The translations under genes were made by a program, and so were the position numbers. This document shows, in pieces, positions 47,402-55,826 of a stretch of 64,000 nucleotides of DNA (position 1 is its first letter; every line of letters starts with the position of its first letter). Below the pieces are notes generated by a model. It was not told where the DNA came from. It did no database searches and saw nothing but the letters and a program-made list of their open reading frames with translations. This DNA comes from Arthrobacter glacialis (lineage in GTDB: Bacteria > Actinomycetota > Actinomycetes > Actinomycetales > Micrococcaceae), in contig NZ_PPXC01000002.1 in the NCBI RefSeq assembly GCF_002909445.1, positions 1-64,000 on the forward strand, given 5' to 3'.

Positions 47402-48274
47402 ATGACTGCTCAAATCCTTGATGGCAAGGCCACAGCCGCGGCCATCAAAGCCGAGTTGACCGAACGTGTGGCCGCCCTCGCGGCCCGCGGCGTCACCCCG
47501 GGCCTGGGCACCATTTTGGTTGGCTCGGATCCGGGCTCCCAGTGGTACGTGGGCGGTAAGCACAAGGATTGTGCCGAAGTAGGCATCAACTCCATCCGCA
47601 TCGATCTGCCCGAGACGGCCACCCAGGATGAAGTCCTGGCAGCCGTCCGCCAGCTCAATGAGGACCCTGCCTGCACCGGTTACATTGTGCAGCTGCCCCT
47701 GCCTGCGCACATTGACCAGGACGTGGTGCTTGAAGCCATTGACCCGGACAAGGACGCTGACGGCCTGCATCCGATGAACTTGGGCCGCCTGGTGGCCAAT
47801 GTGAACCGGCCCATGACGTCCCCGCTGCCGTGCACCCCCAAGGGCTGCATCGTGTTGCTGGAACGCCACGGCATCACTTTGGCTGGCAAGCGCGTTGTGG
47901 TGGTGGGCCGTGGTGTGACCATTGGCCGGCCCATGGGCCTGCTGCTGACGCGCCGCGACATCAATGCCACAGTGGTTCTTGCCCACACCGGGACCAAGGA
48001 TCTGGCCGCTGAACTGCGCCAGGCCGACGTCGTTGTGGCTGCCGCAGGCGTGCCGCACATGATTAAGGCCGCGGATCTCAAGCCCGGTGTCATTGTCCTG
48101 GATGTTGGCGTGAGCCGCGTGGATGACGGCAACGGCAAAGCTGTTGTCACCGGTGACGTGGAGCCCGCAGCGGCAGAGGTTGCCAGCTGGATCTCCCCGA
48201 ACCCGGGCGGCGTTGGACCCATGACCCGGGCCATGCTGCTGGCCAACGTGGTTGAGGCGGCAGAGCGCGCCTAG
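47402..48274 (+). CDS. folD: Methylene-THF dehydrogenase / methenyl-THF cyclohydrolase (FolD)
   Basis: Makes 10-formyl-THF from 5,10-methylene-THF using NADP. The 290-residue protein shows the catalytic YVGGKHKDC (Tyr and Lys), [16 protein letters not shown], the Rossmann loop [13 protein letters not shown] and [11 protein letters not shown]. The start [16 protein letters not shown] fits the family; an ATG four codons upstream, in a GGAAGAATG context that overlaps the end of glyA, is possible. Together with glyA it supplies the formyl donor for purN and purH. A long palindrome follows the stop. Confidence 0.96.
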   Translation: MTAQILDGKATAAAIKAELTERVAALAARGVTPGLGTILVGSDPGSQWYVGGKHKDCAEVGINSIRIDLPETATQDEVLAAVRQLNEDPACTGYIVQLPLPAHIDQDVVLEAIDPDKDADGLHPMNLGRLVANVNRPMTSPLPCTPKGCIVLLERHGITLAGKRVVVVGRGVTIGRPMGLLLTRRDINATVVLAHTGTKDLAAELRQADVVVAAAGVPHMIKAADLKPGVIVLDVGVSRVDDGNGKAVVTGDVEPAAAEVASWISPNPGGVGPMTRAMLLANVVEAAERA

Positions 48275-48305
48275 CGCTTGCGTCCCCGAAACGTGGGTGG
48301 GCCAG

Positions 48306-48365
48306 CGCGCCCGTCCCCGCTTTTCGCGCCCGTCCGGACGGGCGCGAAAAGCGGGGACAGGCGCG
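48306..48365. terminator. 60-bp near-perfect palindrome between folD and the emfourin-like gene
   Basis: Arms of 30 bp meet without a loop at GTCC/GGAC (centre 48335/48336) with one mismatch (48312/48359). An outer imperfect stem (GAAACGTGG near 48289 with CCACGTTC near 48383) may extend it. Situated between convergent genes, so it probably ends both transcripts. Confidence 0.85.
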
Positions 48366-48390
48366 GCGGCTGACTGGGCCCGCCACGTTC

Positions 48391-48714
48391 CTAGGGTTCG
48401 ATCGATTCGACCCGTTCGGGGCGCCCATCCACCCACGCCACCAGTTTGCGCACGTTTTCGGGCAGGGTTTCATCGGTGTAGCGGACGCTGACCGGTGGGC
48501 CGGTCTCCTCCAAGGAGATGTCATAGAGCAGGGCATCGGGCCAGTTGCGGGCAGGCGGCGCTGTTGGCTGCACCGCAGGCTGGGACGCCAGATGGGCGCG
48601 GGCCACCGCCCCGGCAAAGTCCTGCGCAGCGGGTTTCGGCAACGTTTGGGCGTCAAGTTCGGTCTGGGTCACCATGCCGGCCAGCCCGCCGCCCCTGCGA
48701 ATCGTCAGCTTCAT
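48391..48714 (-). CDS. Emfourin-like inhibitor of M4 proteases
   Basis: A 107-residue cytosolic protein starting MKLTIRRGGGLAGMV, which resembles the protealysin inhibitor family (emfourin), whose genes are commonly found just after M4 protease genes. The middle third is Ala/Pro-rich and variable; the end holds VSVRYTDETLPENVRKLVAW. Family members bind the protease active site, so this partner would hold the linked M4 protease in check inside the cell. The start overlaps the protease stop as ATGA, a sign of fixed stoichiometry. Assignment rests on the start pattern and context; I cannot align it here. Confidence 0.75.
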   Translation of the reverse strand: MKLTIRRGGGLAGMVTQTELDAQTLPKPAAQDFAGAVARAHLASQPAVQPTAPPARNWPDALLYDISLEETGPPVSVRYTDETLPENVRKLVAWVDGRPERVESIEP

Positions 48715-49790
48715 GTACGGACACCGACCTCTTTCCATGCGTTGTGGACGATGTCCTGCTCCGTGGAACTAAACAGGGACCCGGCAACGTCCACGGTGGC
48801 CTGGGCGGCCTCGTCGAATTGCGAGTTGGGGCGCAGCCGGGTGGTCAATACTTTGTACCAAATCTTTCCGGCCTTCTCCCATGATTTGCCGCCCAAGGCC
48901 GTGGCCGCCAGGGCGAAGGCATGGTTGGGGATGCCCGAGTTGATGTGCACCCCGCCGTTGTCGTTGCGGGGGTCATTGTTGTCCGGCAGATCCACGTAGT
49001 CGTCCATGTGGCCGGGCTGCCGGTCGCCGGAGTAGGCGGTGCCGGGATTCATCATGGAGCGCAGGGCTGCCCCCAAGGCTGGAACCAGGATTCCTTCCCC
49101 GATCATCCAATCTGCCTCGGCGGCAGACTGCTTCAGGCTGTATTGCTTGACGAGGGAACCAAACACGTCGGAGAAAGATTCATTCAAGGCCCCGGACTGT
49201 TTGCTGTAGACCAGGCCTGCAGTCAGTTCGGTGATGCCGTGGGTCAGTTCATGGGCTATGACATCCAGCGACCGGGTCAGCCCGCCAATCTGGAAGATTC
49301 GCCCACTGCCGTCGCCGTAAACCATTTGGGAGCCGTCCCAGAAAGCGTTGTCGAACCCAACACCGTAGTGCACGGATGAAACCAGCTCCAGCCCGACCCC
49401 GTCAAGGGAGTTGCGCTTGTACACGTCCCGGTAGAATTCGTAGGTAGCGCTACTGCCGTCGTAGGCCTGGTTGACCGCAGCATCTTCCACCGGCGGCTGG
49501 CCCCAGTCGCGGGCCCGCACTCCTGGCAGGAAAGTCCGGCCATTGGTCTTGTTGTCGTAGATGGTCAGGCGCCGTTGCGGTGTGACGGCGAAGCCCACCA
49601 TTTGCCCGATATTCAGGTTGAGTTGGCGATTGAGCCGGCCCATCACGGCTCGTTGGGAGCGGATGGCGGCGGAGGTGGCCAGGGCTCGGACAGCTGCCTC
49701 GCGTTGTTTGGGGGTGCCGTCGACGGCCAAGCGGCCCAGCATATCCGGCGGGGCAATGCTGCAATGGGCTCGCCCATGAACTCTAGACAT
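48711..49790 (-). CDS. Protealysin-like M4 metalloprotease, no signal peptide
   Basis: A 359-residue thermolysin-family protease. Zinc ligands are His180 and His184 in HELTH, and Glu204 in ALNESFSDVF; the second active-site block GGVHINSGIPNHAF holds the catalytic His. The short propeptide carries AHCSIAPPDML, the PP motif typical of protealysin-type precursors, and there is no secretion signal. Such leaderless M4 enzymes are released by lysis or non-classical routes, or act inside the cell. Encoded between a Gmad2/LysM protein and an emfourin-like inhibitor. An ATG 20 codons upstream is less likely, because the site AAGGAC belongs to this ATG. Confidence 0.9.
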   Translation of the reverse strand: MSRVHGRAHCSIAPPDMLGRLAVDGTPKQREAAVRALATSAAIRSQRAVMGRLNRQLNLNIGQMVGFAVTPQRRLTIYDNKTNGRTFLPGVRARDWGQPPVEDAAVNQAYDGSSATYEFYRDVYKRNSLDGVGLELVSSVHYGVGFDNAFWDGSQMVYGDGSGRIFQIGGLTRSLDVIAHELTHGITELTAGLVYSKQSGALNESFSDVFGSLVKQYSLKQSAAEADWMIGEGILVPALGAALRSMMNPGTAYSGDRQPGHMDDYVDLPDNNDPRNDNGGVHINSGIPNHAFALAATALGGKSWEKAGKIWYKVLTTRLRPNSQFDEAAQATVDVAGSLFSSTEQDIVHNAWKEVGVRT

Positions 49791-49846
49791 GTCCTTGCCT
49801 CGTCTTCCTGTGGTGGTGGAAATTTCAGTGCTGACCAAGACGCTGC

Positions 49847-50347
49847 TCAACTGAGCAGCGGGACGCGGAAAATCTGCCCGGGGAAGATCAGGTTGGGATT
49901 GACGATAGTGTCCCTGTTGGCGTCAAAGATGTCGGTTGCCGTGGTGTTTTGCCCTTGTTGCGCGGCGATCTTGGTGAGATTATCCCCGCTCTTGACCTCA
50001 TAGAGTTTGAAGCCCGCCAGTGCCGTGAACAAGGTGACGCGGACAAGGTTCAGATCGGGGCCGGGCGGGTGGATGCCGGAGGGGTCATCACCAAACACTT
50101 GCAGTGTTACGTGGGCGCCCCGGGCAGGGGTGTTTCCCAGCGTCACCACATTGCCGAAGTCGTGGATGACGCCCATGGAGCCGGCCCCGTGGATATTGCC
50201 GCTGCCCAGGGTGTGCCCGGCATTGTCCAGAACTTTCCACAGAACCACTGCCTCAAAACCGGTGCCGAAGCCGGCAATCACAAACGCCTTGCCAATCACG
50301 TCATTGTGGCGCGGCTGGCGAATCTCAATCAAACGTGGAGCAACCAT
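49847..50347 (-). CDS. Gmad2 domain plus LysM domain protein
   Basis: A 166-residue protein. Residues 1-100 (IEIRQPRHNDVIGKAFVIAG and GNVVTLGNTPARGAHVTLQV) fit a Gmad2 immunoglobulin-like domain, found in spore-germination and cell-surface proteins. Residues 115-166 are a LysM motif (YEVKSGDNLTKIAAQQ to NPNLIFPGQIFRVP), which binds peptidoglycan or chitin. No signal peptide is present. GGAGGA lies 5 nt before the ATG. It starts an operon with the M4 protease and the inhibitor, so it may take the enzyme to the wall or be its substrate. Export route unknown. Confidence 0.78.
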   Translation of the reverse strand: MVAPRLIEIRQPRHNDVIGKAFVIAGFGTGFEAVVLWKVLDNAGHTLGSGNIHGAGSMGVIHDFGNVVTLGNTPARGAHVTLQVFGDDPSGIHPPGPDLNLVRVTLFTALAGFKLYEVKSGDNLTKIAAQQGQNTTATDIFDANRDTIVNPNLIFPGQIFRVPLLS

Positions 50348-50492
50348 GGTGTCCTCCTCAGAGCCGTTTCCACCATGATGCGCCTGATCGTGGCCCGGGG
50401 CAAGGTCTCCTTCCAAGCACCCCACACACGAATCATTGCGTGCACATCTTGACGTGCGGTACCACGTGCTTAGGCATTTGCCCCGAGAGATG

Positions 50493-51617
50493 TCAGCTGC
50501 GCGCCTTGGCGGGGATGGTCACCTCTTTGAGGATCAGGAGGATTCCGGCGGCTGCGGGGATGGCGACAAGCGCTCCGGGCAGGCCGGCAAGGGTCCCGCC
50601 GGCGAGCGCGGCGATGAGCACGATGGACCCGGGAACTTGCACTGCTTTGCTCATCACCTTCGGGGTGAAAATGTAGGCTTCGAGCTGCATGTAGATGAGC
50701 ATGGCAATCAGCACGATCAGCGCAGCAGTCGGCGACACGAACAGGGTAAGGATCGACATGAACGCCGTTGTCAGCACCGTGCCGATGAGCGGGATGAGGG
50801 TGATGAAGAACGCGGCGACCGAGATGACAAGCGCGAACTTGTTGCCGACCAGCGTCAGCACGATCAGGCTAAAGGACGCATTGAGGAACGCCAGTACGAC
50901 CATGCCGCTGAGATACCGGCCAATGTTCTGCATGATCCGTTCAGCCAGTTCGACGATACGTTCGCGGTGCGACGCCGAGACCAGCGAATAGATCGCTGCT
51001 TTGGAGGAATCCAGTGTGCCGGTGAAGTAGATCGTCAGGATAAAGACGAACATCGCCGTCGACGTTGCGCCGACCACGGCGACGCCAAACTGAAGGAGAC
51101 CCCCGCCGATCCCGGTCCAGGTGGCCGGGTTGGTGAGGAAATCGACGACGGCGGAGTAAATGTTCGCCAGCAGTCCGCCACTGCCCGAAGACGCCTCCTG
51201 GAACCACTCCTGGGCGTGCAGGTCCGCGAGCATCGCCGGCAGTCCTCGCACAAAAGCGACAGCCTGGTTGATGACGAGCGGCAGGACCAGCCAGAGCAGG
51301 CCGACGATGACCAGGATGAAGAGTAAATTGACGGTGAGTATCGCGACACCGCGTTTCAGGCCACGACGTTGAAACCAACGCACCAGCGGGTCCAGGCCGA
51401 GCGTGATGAACGCGGCGGCGAACACAGAGAACACGACCGTCCCGATGCCGGCGATCGCGGCGGCCATCACCAAGGCTGCCAGCACGCCGAGCGTTGCGGT
51501 GAACGCCCAACGGAATGGGTGGTTCGCGAATGCGCTGGTACCCGTTTCGCGGTGTTCGCGGTGCCGGGCCTTCCGCTGGAGTGTGCGGCGCCGGGCCTTT
51601 TGCTGGAGTGTGCTCAT
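50493..51617 (-). CDS. AI-2E family transporter (PerM/YdiK type)
   Basis: A 374-residue membrane protein with about seven helices and the AI-2E family pattern: ending FTPKVMSKAVQVPGSIVLIA, then GGTLAGLPGALVAIPAAA. Family members have been linked to autoinducer-2 export, Na+/H+ exchange or small-molecule efflux, so the name is not a function. The first 25 residues are strongly basic (QQKARRRTLQRKARHREHRE); the DNA beneath holds a direct repeat of the GCCGGGCCTT...GGAGTGTG unit, which explains the repeated residues. Divergent from the potassium channel gene. Confidence 0.85.
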   Translation of the reverse strand: MSTLQQKARRRTLQRKARHREHRETGTSAFANHPFRWAFTATLGVLAALVMAAAIAGIGTVVFSVFAAAFITLGLDPLVRWFQRRGLKRGVAILTVNLLFILVIVGLLWLVLPLVINQAVAFVRGLPAMLADLHAQEWFQEASSGSGGLLANIYSAVVDFLTNPATWTGIGGGLLQFGVAVVGATSTAMFVFILTIYFTGTLDSSKAAIYSLVSASHRERIVELAERIMQNIGRYLSGMVVLAFLNASFSLIVLTLVGNKFALVISVAAFFITLIPLIGTVLTTAFMSILTLFVSPTAALIVLIAMLIYMQLEAYIFTPKVMSKAVQVPGSIVLIAALAGGTLAGLPGALVAIPAAAGILLILKEVTIPAKARS

Positions 51618-51796
51618 GGCGTCAACTTACTCCCGAGCCTGCTGGGAAACCAGTGCCCACCCTTGCGACCGATGCGTCCTGCTGTAGGAATAGTAGGAAT
51701 CGGGTGAGGCGCCTGGCTAATGTTCGGCGCATAATGGGTGTTGTATTGCGGGTACGCGTAGATCTGGGCGAGGATGCTCGAGATGGAGGTGCTGTG

Positions 51797-52504
51797 GTGA
51801 CATCCAACGACGAGGACGCATCCCGACGGCAGCGGTGGGAGGGCCGGACCCGGAATCCGTTGTTGTTCGGTTCGGCATTCTTCCTACTGGCCTATTCCGT
51901 GCTCATCCTCGTGCCCCAGATGGCCGTGATGTGGCGGGTCGTTGTGATCGCGGCGCTCAGTATTGTGTGGGCGGCGTACATCATCGATCTTCTCGTGCGG
52001 GTATCCCTCACACCGCGGGGTCAGCGGTCCGAGTTCATCCGCACTCACCCTGCCGATACGGCATCCGCGTTCATCCCGTGGGTGCGGCCGTTCACACTGC
52101 TGAAGTACCTGTCCCGGATCCCGTGGTTTAGCAATGCGAATGGTGACTCGATCCGTTCGCGGATGGTAGTCGCAGCCCTGGCCTACACGATTTTGTTCGT
52201 GTATGTGATCGCGCTCGGTGTACTCGCCGTTGAACGCAATACACCCGACGCGACGATCGTCAGTTTCGGCGACGCGATTTGGTGGGCGTGTGTCACGGTC
52301 ACGACCGTGGGCTACGGCGACTTCAGTCCGGTCACCGTGATCGGCAGGACGCTGGGGGTGGTCCTGATGACCGGCGGTGTGGCGATCATTGGCACGGCAA
52401 GCGCCACCATCGTCTCCCTATTGAACGAGCGGATCGGCCGTGCTCGCCAGCAGCACCTAGCCTCGCAAGTCGATCCGCCAACCACGTCGTCCGCTGAGAC
52501 CTGA
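51797..52504 (+). CDS. Two-pore-loop type voltage-gated-like potassium channel
   Basis: A 235-residue channel subunit with four to six hydrophobic segments and the K+ selectivity filter TVTTVGYGDF before the last helix. It resembles small Kv-like channels (MVP/KvAP class) but no clear Arg-rich S4 is visible, so it may not be voltage sensing. Four subunits make one pore. The start is set by GGAGGT six bases before the GTG; an upstream ATG in the same frame lacks a site. Ends 70 bp before the YihY gene, same strand. Confidence 0.85.
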   Translation: MTSNDEDASRRQRWEGRTRNPLLFGSAFFLLAYSVLILVPQMAVMWRVVVIAALSIVWAAYIIDLLVRVSLTPRGQRSEFIRTHPADTASAFIPWVRPFTLLKYLSRIPWFSNANGDSIRSRMVVAALAYTILFVYVIALGVLAVERNTPDATIVSFGDAIWWACVTVTTVGYGDFSPVTVIGRTLGVVLMTGGVAIIGTASATIVSLLNERIGRARQQHLASQVDPPTTSSAET

Positions 52505-52575
52505 GGCGAGGAAGACAATGTCCGACGCACCGTCCACGCCATGCTGACCCGACGCGAGCAAAAGGAGAACCTCCC

Positions 52576-53466
52576 ATGACAATGGAACAGCAGGAGAACT
52601 CGGACACCGCCCGGTCCAGGATAGGCACGTGGCTTGGTGCGACGGCAATCGGCCGCTTCGTCCTGCGCATCGCGAACGCGCTCGTCGAGATCGAAGTGTT
52701 CGACCGAGCGATGACGCTCGCTGCACAAGCATTCACTTCGATACTCCCGCTCGTGATCGTCGTCGCAGCCCTCCGCGAGGGAGACGCGAAACCGATCGGA
52801 GCGGGCCTGTCCAACTACTTGGGGCTCAACGGCTCCGCAGCCAGCGTCCTGGAGAAAGTCGTCCCGGCCGCGTCGGATGTTTTCAGTGCACTTGGATGGT
52901 TCGGCATCCTGCTCCTGATCGTCTCGGCCACCGCATTCTCGCGAGCACTCGAACGGTTCTACTCCCGGGTTTGGTCGAAAGGAAAGAGTGGGTTCCGTGC
53001 CGCGTGGCGACCGTTCGCGGTGATCGCGACCATCCTTCTGGGACTAGTCGTACTCCGGTTCACCCGGTCAGCCATCCAGACAGACGGTGGCTTTGTCGCA
53101 GTCCGGGGTTTGGTTGTGTTCGTGCTGTGGACCGGTGTGTGGCTTCTCGCCGGATGGATCGTCCTAAACCGGACCGTCTCATTCCGGTCATTGTTGCCTG
53201 GTGCGGTTCTCTGCGGCATCGGACTTGCGATAGTCGGCGAAGTGGGCCGGATCTACCTGCCGATCGCCCTGACATCATCGGCAGAGCAATTCGGTGCTCT
53301 CGGCATCACCATCGCCTACGTCGGATGGCTCTTTGTCATTATGTGCGTGGTCGTCATCGCTGTGACCGCCGGGCACGTACTTACGGTGGAGTACGGTGTC
53401 TTGAGCAGCGTGAATCCGCACAGCGACCATCCGCTCAGCGTGCAGCCGCACAGCGACGACGGCTGA
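52576..53466 (+). CDS. YihY/BrkB family membrane protein
   Basis: A 296-residue membrane protein with about six helices and the YihY pattern: MTLAAQAFTSILPLVIVVAA near the start, ALERFYSRVW in the middle and a late glycine-rich helix pair (VGWLFVIMCVVVIAVTAGHV). Once called RNase BN by error; the role is unknown. AAGGAG precedes the ATG. The tail has a small repeat (NPHSDHPLSVQPHSDDG). A second member of this family is encoded near 62-63 kb. Codon choice in this gene and its two upstream neighbours looks richer in CGA, TCG and ATC than the surrounding genes, an impression I have not quantified. Confidence 0.82.
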   Translation: MTMEQQENSDTARSRIGTWLGATAIGRFVLRIANALVEIEVFDRAMTLAAQAFTSILPLVIVVAALREGDAKPIGAGLSNYLGLNGSAASVLEKVVPAASDVFSALGWFGILLLIVSATAFSRALERFYSRVWSKGKSGFRAAWRPFAVIATILLGLVVLRFTRSAIQTDGGFVAVRGLVVFVLWTGVWLLAGWIVLNRTVSFRSLLPGAVLCGIGLAIVGEVGRIYLPIALTSSAEQFGALGITIAYVGWLFVIMCVVVIAVTAGHVLTVEYGVLSSVNPHSDHPLSVQPHSDDG

Positions 53467-53613
53467 GCTCGGCAGCACCGCCATCATGTTGCGGGACTGG
53501 CGTGAAGGGCTCTCTGATCGTTGTGCGAGGAGCTTCGGACGGATACGGTGATTCCGCACCCTCCACGTTGGTGAACGCCAGACCGGCACCAAGAGCAACG
53601 GTGAGCCAGGTGC

Positions 53614-54081
53614 TTAGCAGGTGCCCTTCACGGCATCATTCAGCGCCGTCAGGGAGGTACGCAACGCCCGGACACCTGTGCCGACATCGGCGATTGCCTG
53701 CACCGACGGCGAGGTCTTGGCCGTGTCGATACTTGAACTGACCGAGGCAGAAGCCTGCTCGACGGCGTCGATCTGGGTGGCGAACTCGTCCTTGGCGTCG
53801 ACCTTGAGCTTGGCTACGTCGGACTTCACCTGGGTGAGGTTGTTCTGCAGCTCCGTCAGAGCGCCCTGGGAGAGGTCCACGGTCGTCACAGCCGAGACGG
53901 ACGTCCTGAGCGAGTCGACCGCCGAACAAACAGCTGTCGTTCCAGCTGTCGTTCCAGCGGTAGGTCCGGCTGTCGGTCCAGCGGGCGGTGCGGCCGTACT
54001 GCATCCCGCAGTGAGCAGTGCCGCCAGGAGGGCGCCAGTGGCCAGAAACGATGCAGCAGCCCGAGTCATCATCTCAGCCAT
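53614..54081 (-). CDS. Predicted lipoprotein with helical mature domain
   Basis: About 155 residues, with a signal peptide that ends in the lipobox LLTAGCS. A Pro/Thr-rich linker made of four tandem TAG[PT] units follows, then a helical region (SLRTSVSAVTTVDLSQGALT and DEFATQIDAVEQASASVSSS) that may form a coiled coil. It resembles small Ser/Ala-rich lipoproteins of actinobacteria with no known function. Start is the ATG of MAEMMTR; ATGs 3 and 4 codons later are also possible. Anchored at the outer face of the membrane. The linker repeat is a place for length variation between strains. Confidence 0.7.
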   Translation of the reverse strand: MAEMMTRAAASFLATGALLAALLTAGCSTAAPPAGPTAGPTAGTTAGTTAVCSAVDSLRTSVSAVTTVDLSQGALTELQNNLTQVKSDVAKLKVDAKDEFATQIDAVEQASASVSSSIDTAKTSPSVQAIADVGTGVRALRTSLTALNDAVKGTC

Positions 54082-54277
54082 GCTACCCCCACTGGACGGC
54101 GAGGGCCACGGCCGCCCCATTTCGCGCTTGGCCAACGTTGCTGGCCGCGGCGACTTTCCCGCCGGTAACGCGCCAGTAACGCGGTAAGTCACACACTGGC
54201 CCTGACCGCAATAGCGAAGGCGTGGGATTGCGCCGGAGCTTTTGCGGACAGGCGCTGAGGATTTTCGGGAGGGTCAA

Positions 54278-55363
54278 ATGACGTGGAGTGGCTGGTTTAA
54301 TCATGGTGCCCCGGCGGGTGGGTTCGTTGCGGGGCCTGCGATTGTGTCGCGGGATGATTCCGTGTGCAACATTTATGTTCGCGGCACTGACGGTGCTTTG
54401 TGGCAGAAAGCGTATTGGGGCGGGCAGTGGCATGCCTGGGGCCGCCACAACGACGGCGCGGTGCTGGCCTCGGAGCCTGCTGCGGGCTCGATGGGTGAGA
54501 ACCACGAGCATGTTTTCACCCGCGGCACGGACGGGAATGTGTGGCAAAAGTTCTGGACCAGCACTGCCGGGTGGAGTGGCTGGTTCAACCTTGGCGCCCC
54601 GGCCGGAGGTTTCATTGCGGGGCCGGCGATTGTGTCGCGGGATGATTCCGTGTGCAACATTTACGTTCGCGGCGCTGACGGTGCCTTGTGGCAGAAAGCG
54701 TATTGGGGCGGACAGTGGCATGCCTGGGAACGCCACAACGACGGCGCGGTGCTGGCTTCGGAGCCGGCGGCAGACACCATGGGCGGGAACCACGAGCACG
54801 TGTTCGTCCGCGGCACGGACGGGAACGTGTGGTCCAAGGCGTGGACGCTTGTTCCCACGGTGGTGCTGCACCTGAAGATTCTCACGCCGCCCACAAGCTT
54901 CACGGTGGACCAAATGGTCCAGTCCATGCGGGACGTCTATACCAGCCGGGGAATCAACGTTGTGGTCGGTTCGACCCAGAACCTGAACCTGCCGCTGCTG
55001 ACTGACCTGGACGTTGGCGTCTGCGACATGGGTGTCACCACCGCCGAGCAGAATGTGCTGTACGGCAACCGGGACAATGTGGGTGCCAACCATGTGGCCG
55101 TGTATTTTGTTCGCACCACCAATCCGCCCTCCAACGGGTGTGCAGCATTTCCCGCCGGCCGCCCCAGCTGTGCCGTGGCCTCGACCGCCAGCAGCTGGAC
55201 CCTTGGGCATGAGGTGGGTCATGTGCTGGGCCTGCGACACGTCACGCCCTGGGACAGGCTCATGATGGACGGTGGCACGTGGAACATCACCAACCCGCCA
55301 CCGGATTTGATCGACGCCGAACGCGTGACGTTGGACGCCAGCGCCCTGACAGTGAACATCTAG
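54278..55363 (+). CDS. Repeat-lectin/metzincin protease fusion, no signal peptide
   Basis: A 361-residue protein with two parts. Residues 1-195 hold two near-identical units of 96 residues (WSGWFNHGAPAGGF and WSGWFNLGAPAGGF, each with NIYVRGTDGALWQKAYWGGQ or a close copy), of the PLL/tectonin or fucose-lectin-like propeller type. Residues 205-361 are a zinc protease with HEVGHVLGLRH (His311, His315, His321) and a Met-turn candidate, RLMMDGG, which defines the metzincin group. Four conserved-looking Cys lie in the protease half. No signal peptide. GGAGGG precedes the ATG. A HEAT-repeat gene follows 9 bp later. The DNA of the two repeat units is also near-identical (period 288 bp). Confidence 0.82.
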   Translation: MTWSGWFNHGAPAGGFVAGPAIVSRDDSVCNIYVRGTDGALWQKAYWGGQWHAWGRHNDGAVLASEPAAGSMGENHEHVFTRGTDGNVWQKFWTSTAGWSGWFNLGAPAGGFIAGPAIVSRDDSVCNIYVRGADGALWQKAYWGGQWHAWERHNDGAVLASEPAADTMGGNHEHVFVRGTDGNVWSKAWTLVPTVVLHLKILTPPTSFTVDQMVQSMRDVYTSRGINVVVGSTQNLNLPLLTDLDVGVCDMGVTTAEQNVLYGNRDNVGANHVAVYFVRTTNPPSNGCAAFPAGRPSCAVASTASSWTLGHEVGHVLGLRHVTPWDRLMMDGGTWNITNPPPDLIDAERVTLDASALTVNI

Positions 55364-55372
55364 GAGTGTGTC

Positions 55373-55825
55373 ATGAACCTAACCATGGAAGACGTCCTGC
55401 GAGCCCTGGATCCCGACGAGGTTGACTATGCAGCAGCCTCCCAACTGGGGCCCGATGCGCTGCCTTTCCTGATGACCCTGGTTCAGGGCCAGGATCCGGG
55501 ATTGGCGGCCAAGGCTGCGTATTTGGCCGCTGTCGTGGAAGGTGAGCTGTCCGAGCGAGTGGTCACAGCCGCGGCGGCGAGCGGTGATGTGCGTGTTCGG
55601 GTGGCGGCAGCCCATGCGGCCTCCATGCTGGCCGCCGAGCCTGCCAGCCGCGTGCTGGGAACGCTCTTGTTGGATAGCGACGCAGGCGTCCAGAAACTCG
55701 CCCTGAAGTCGGTGTCGGCCGGGCTGTCACCGGATCTGATGGTGAAAGTCCAAGAGGTCAGCGTCAACGGTTCAAGCCAAGGCCTGCGGGACTATGCTGT
55801 GCAGGCCATGGAACGGCTGCAATGA
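55373..55825 (+). CDS. Small HEAT-repeat protein
   Basis: A 150-residue all-helical protein with three or four HEAT-like units (DYAAASQLGPDALPFLMTLV, VRVRVAAAHAASML, AGVQKLALKSVSAG, LRDYAVQAMERLQ). Such solenoids bind other proteins. AGGAG is well placed before the ATG. It is 9 bp after the lectin/metzincin gene, so it is a probable partner, for example an inhibitor, chaperone or scaffold; that is inference from position. No enzymatic motif was seen. Confidence 0.75.
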   Translation: MNLTMEDVLRALDPDEVDYAAASQLGPDALPFLMTLVQGQDPGLAAKAAYLAAVVEGELSERVVTAAAASGDVRVRVAAAHAASMLAAEPASRVLGTLLLDSDAGVQKLALKSVSAGLSPDLMVKVQEVSVNGSSQGLRDYAVQAMERLQ

Positions 55826-55826
55826 C

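Noticed and set aside
55379-55615. Small antisense frame at the start of the HEAT-repeat gene
   Set aside because: No ribosome binding site, and the sense protein has a regular helical repeat pattern.
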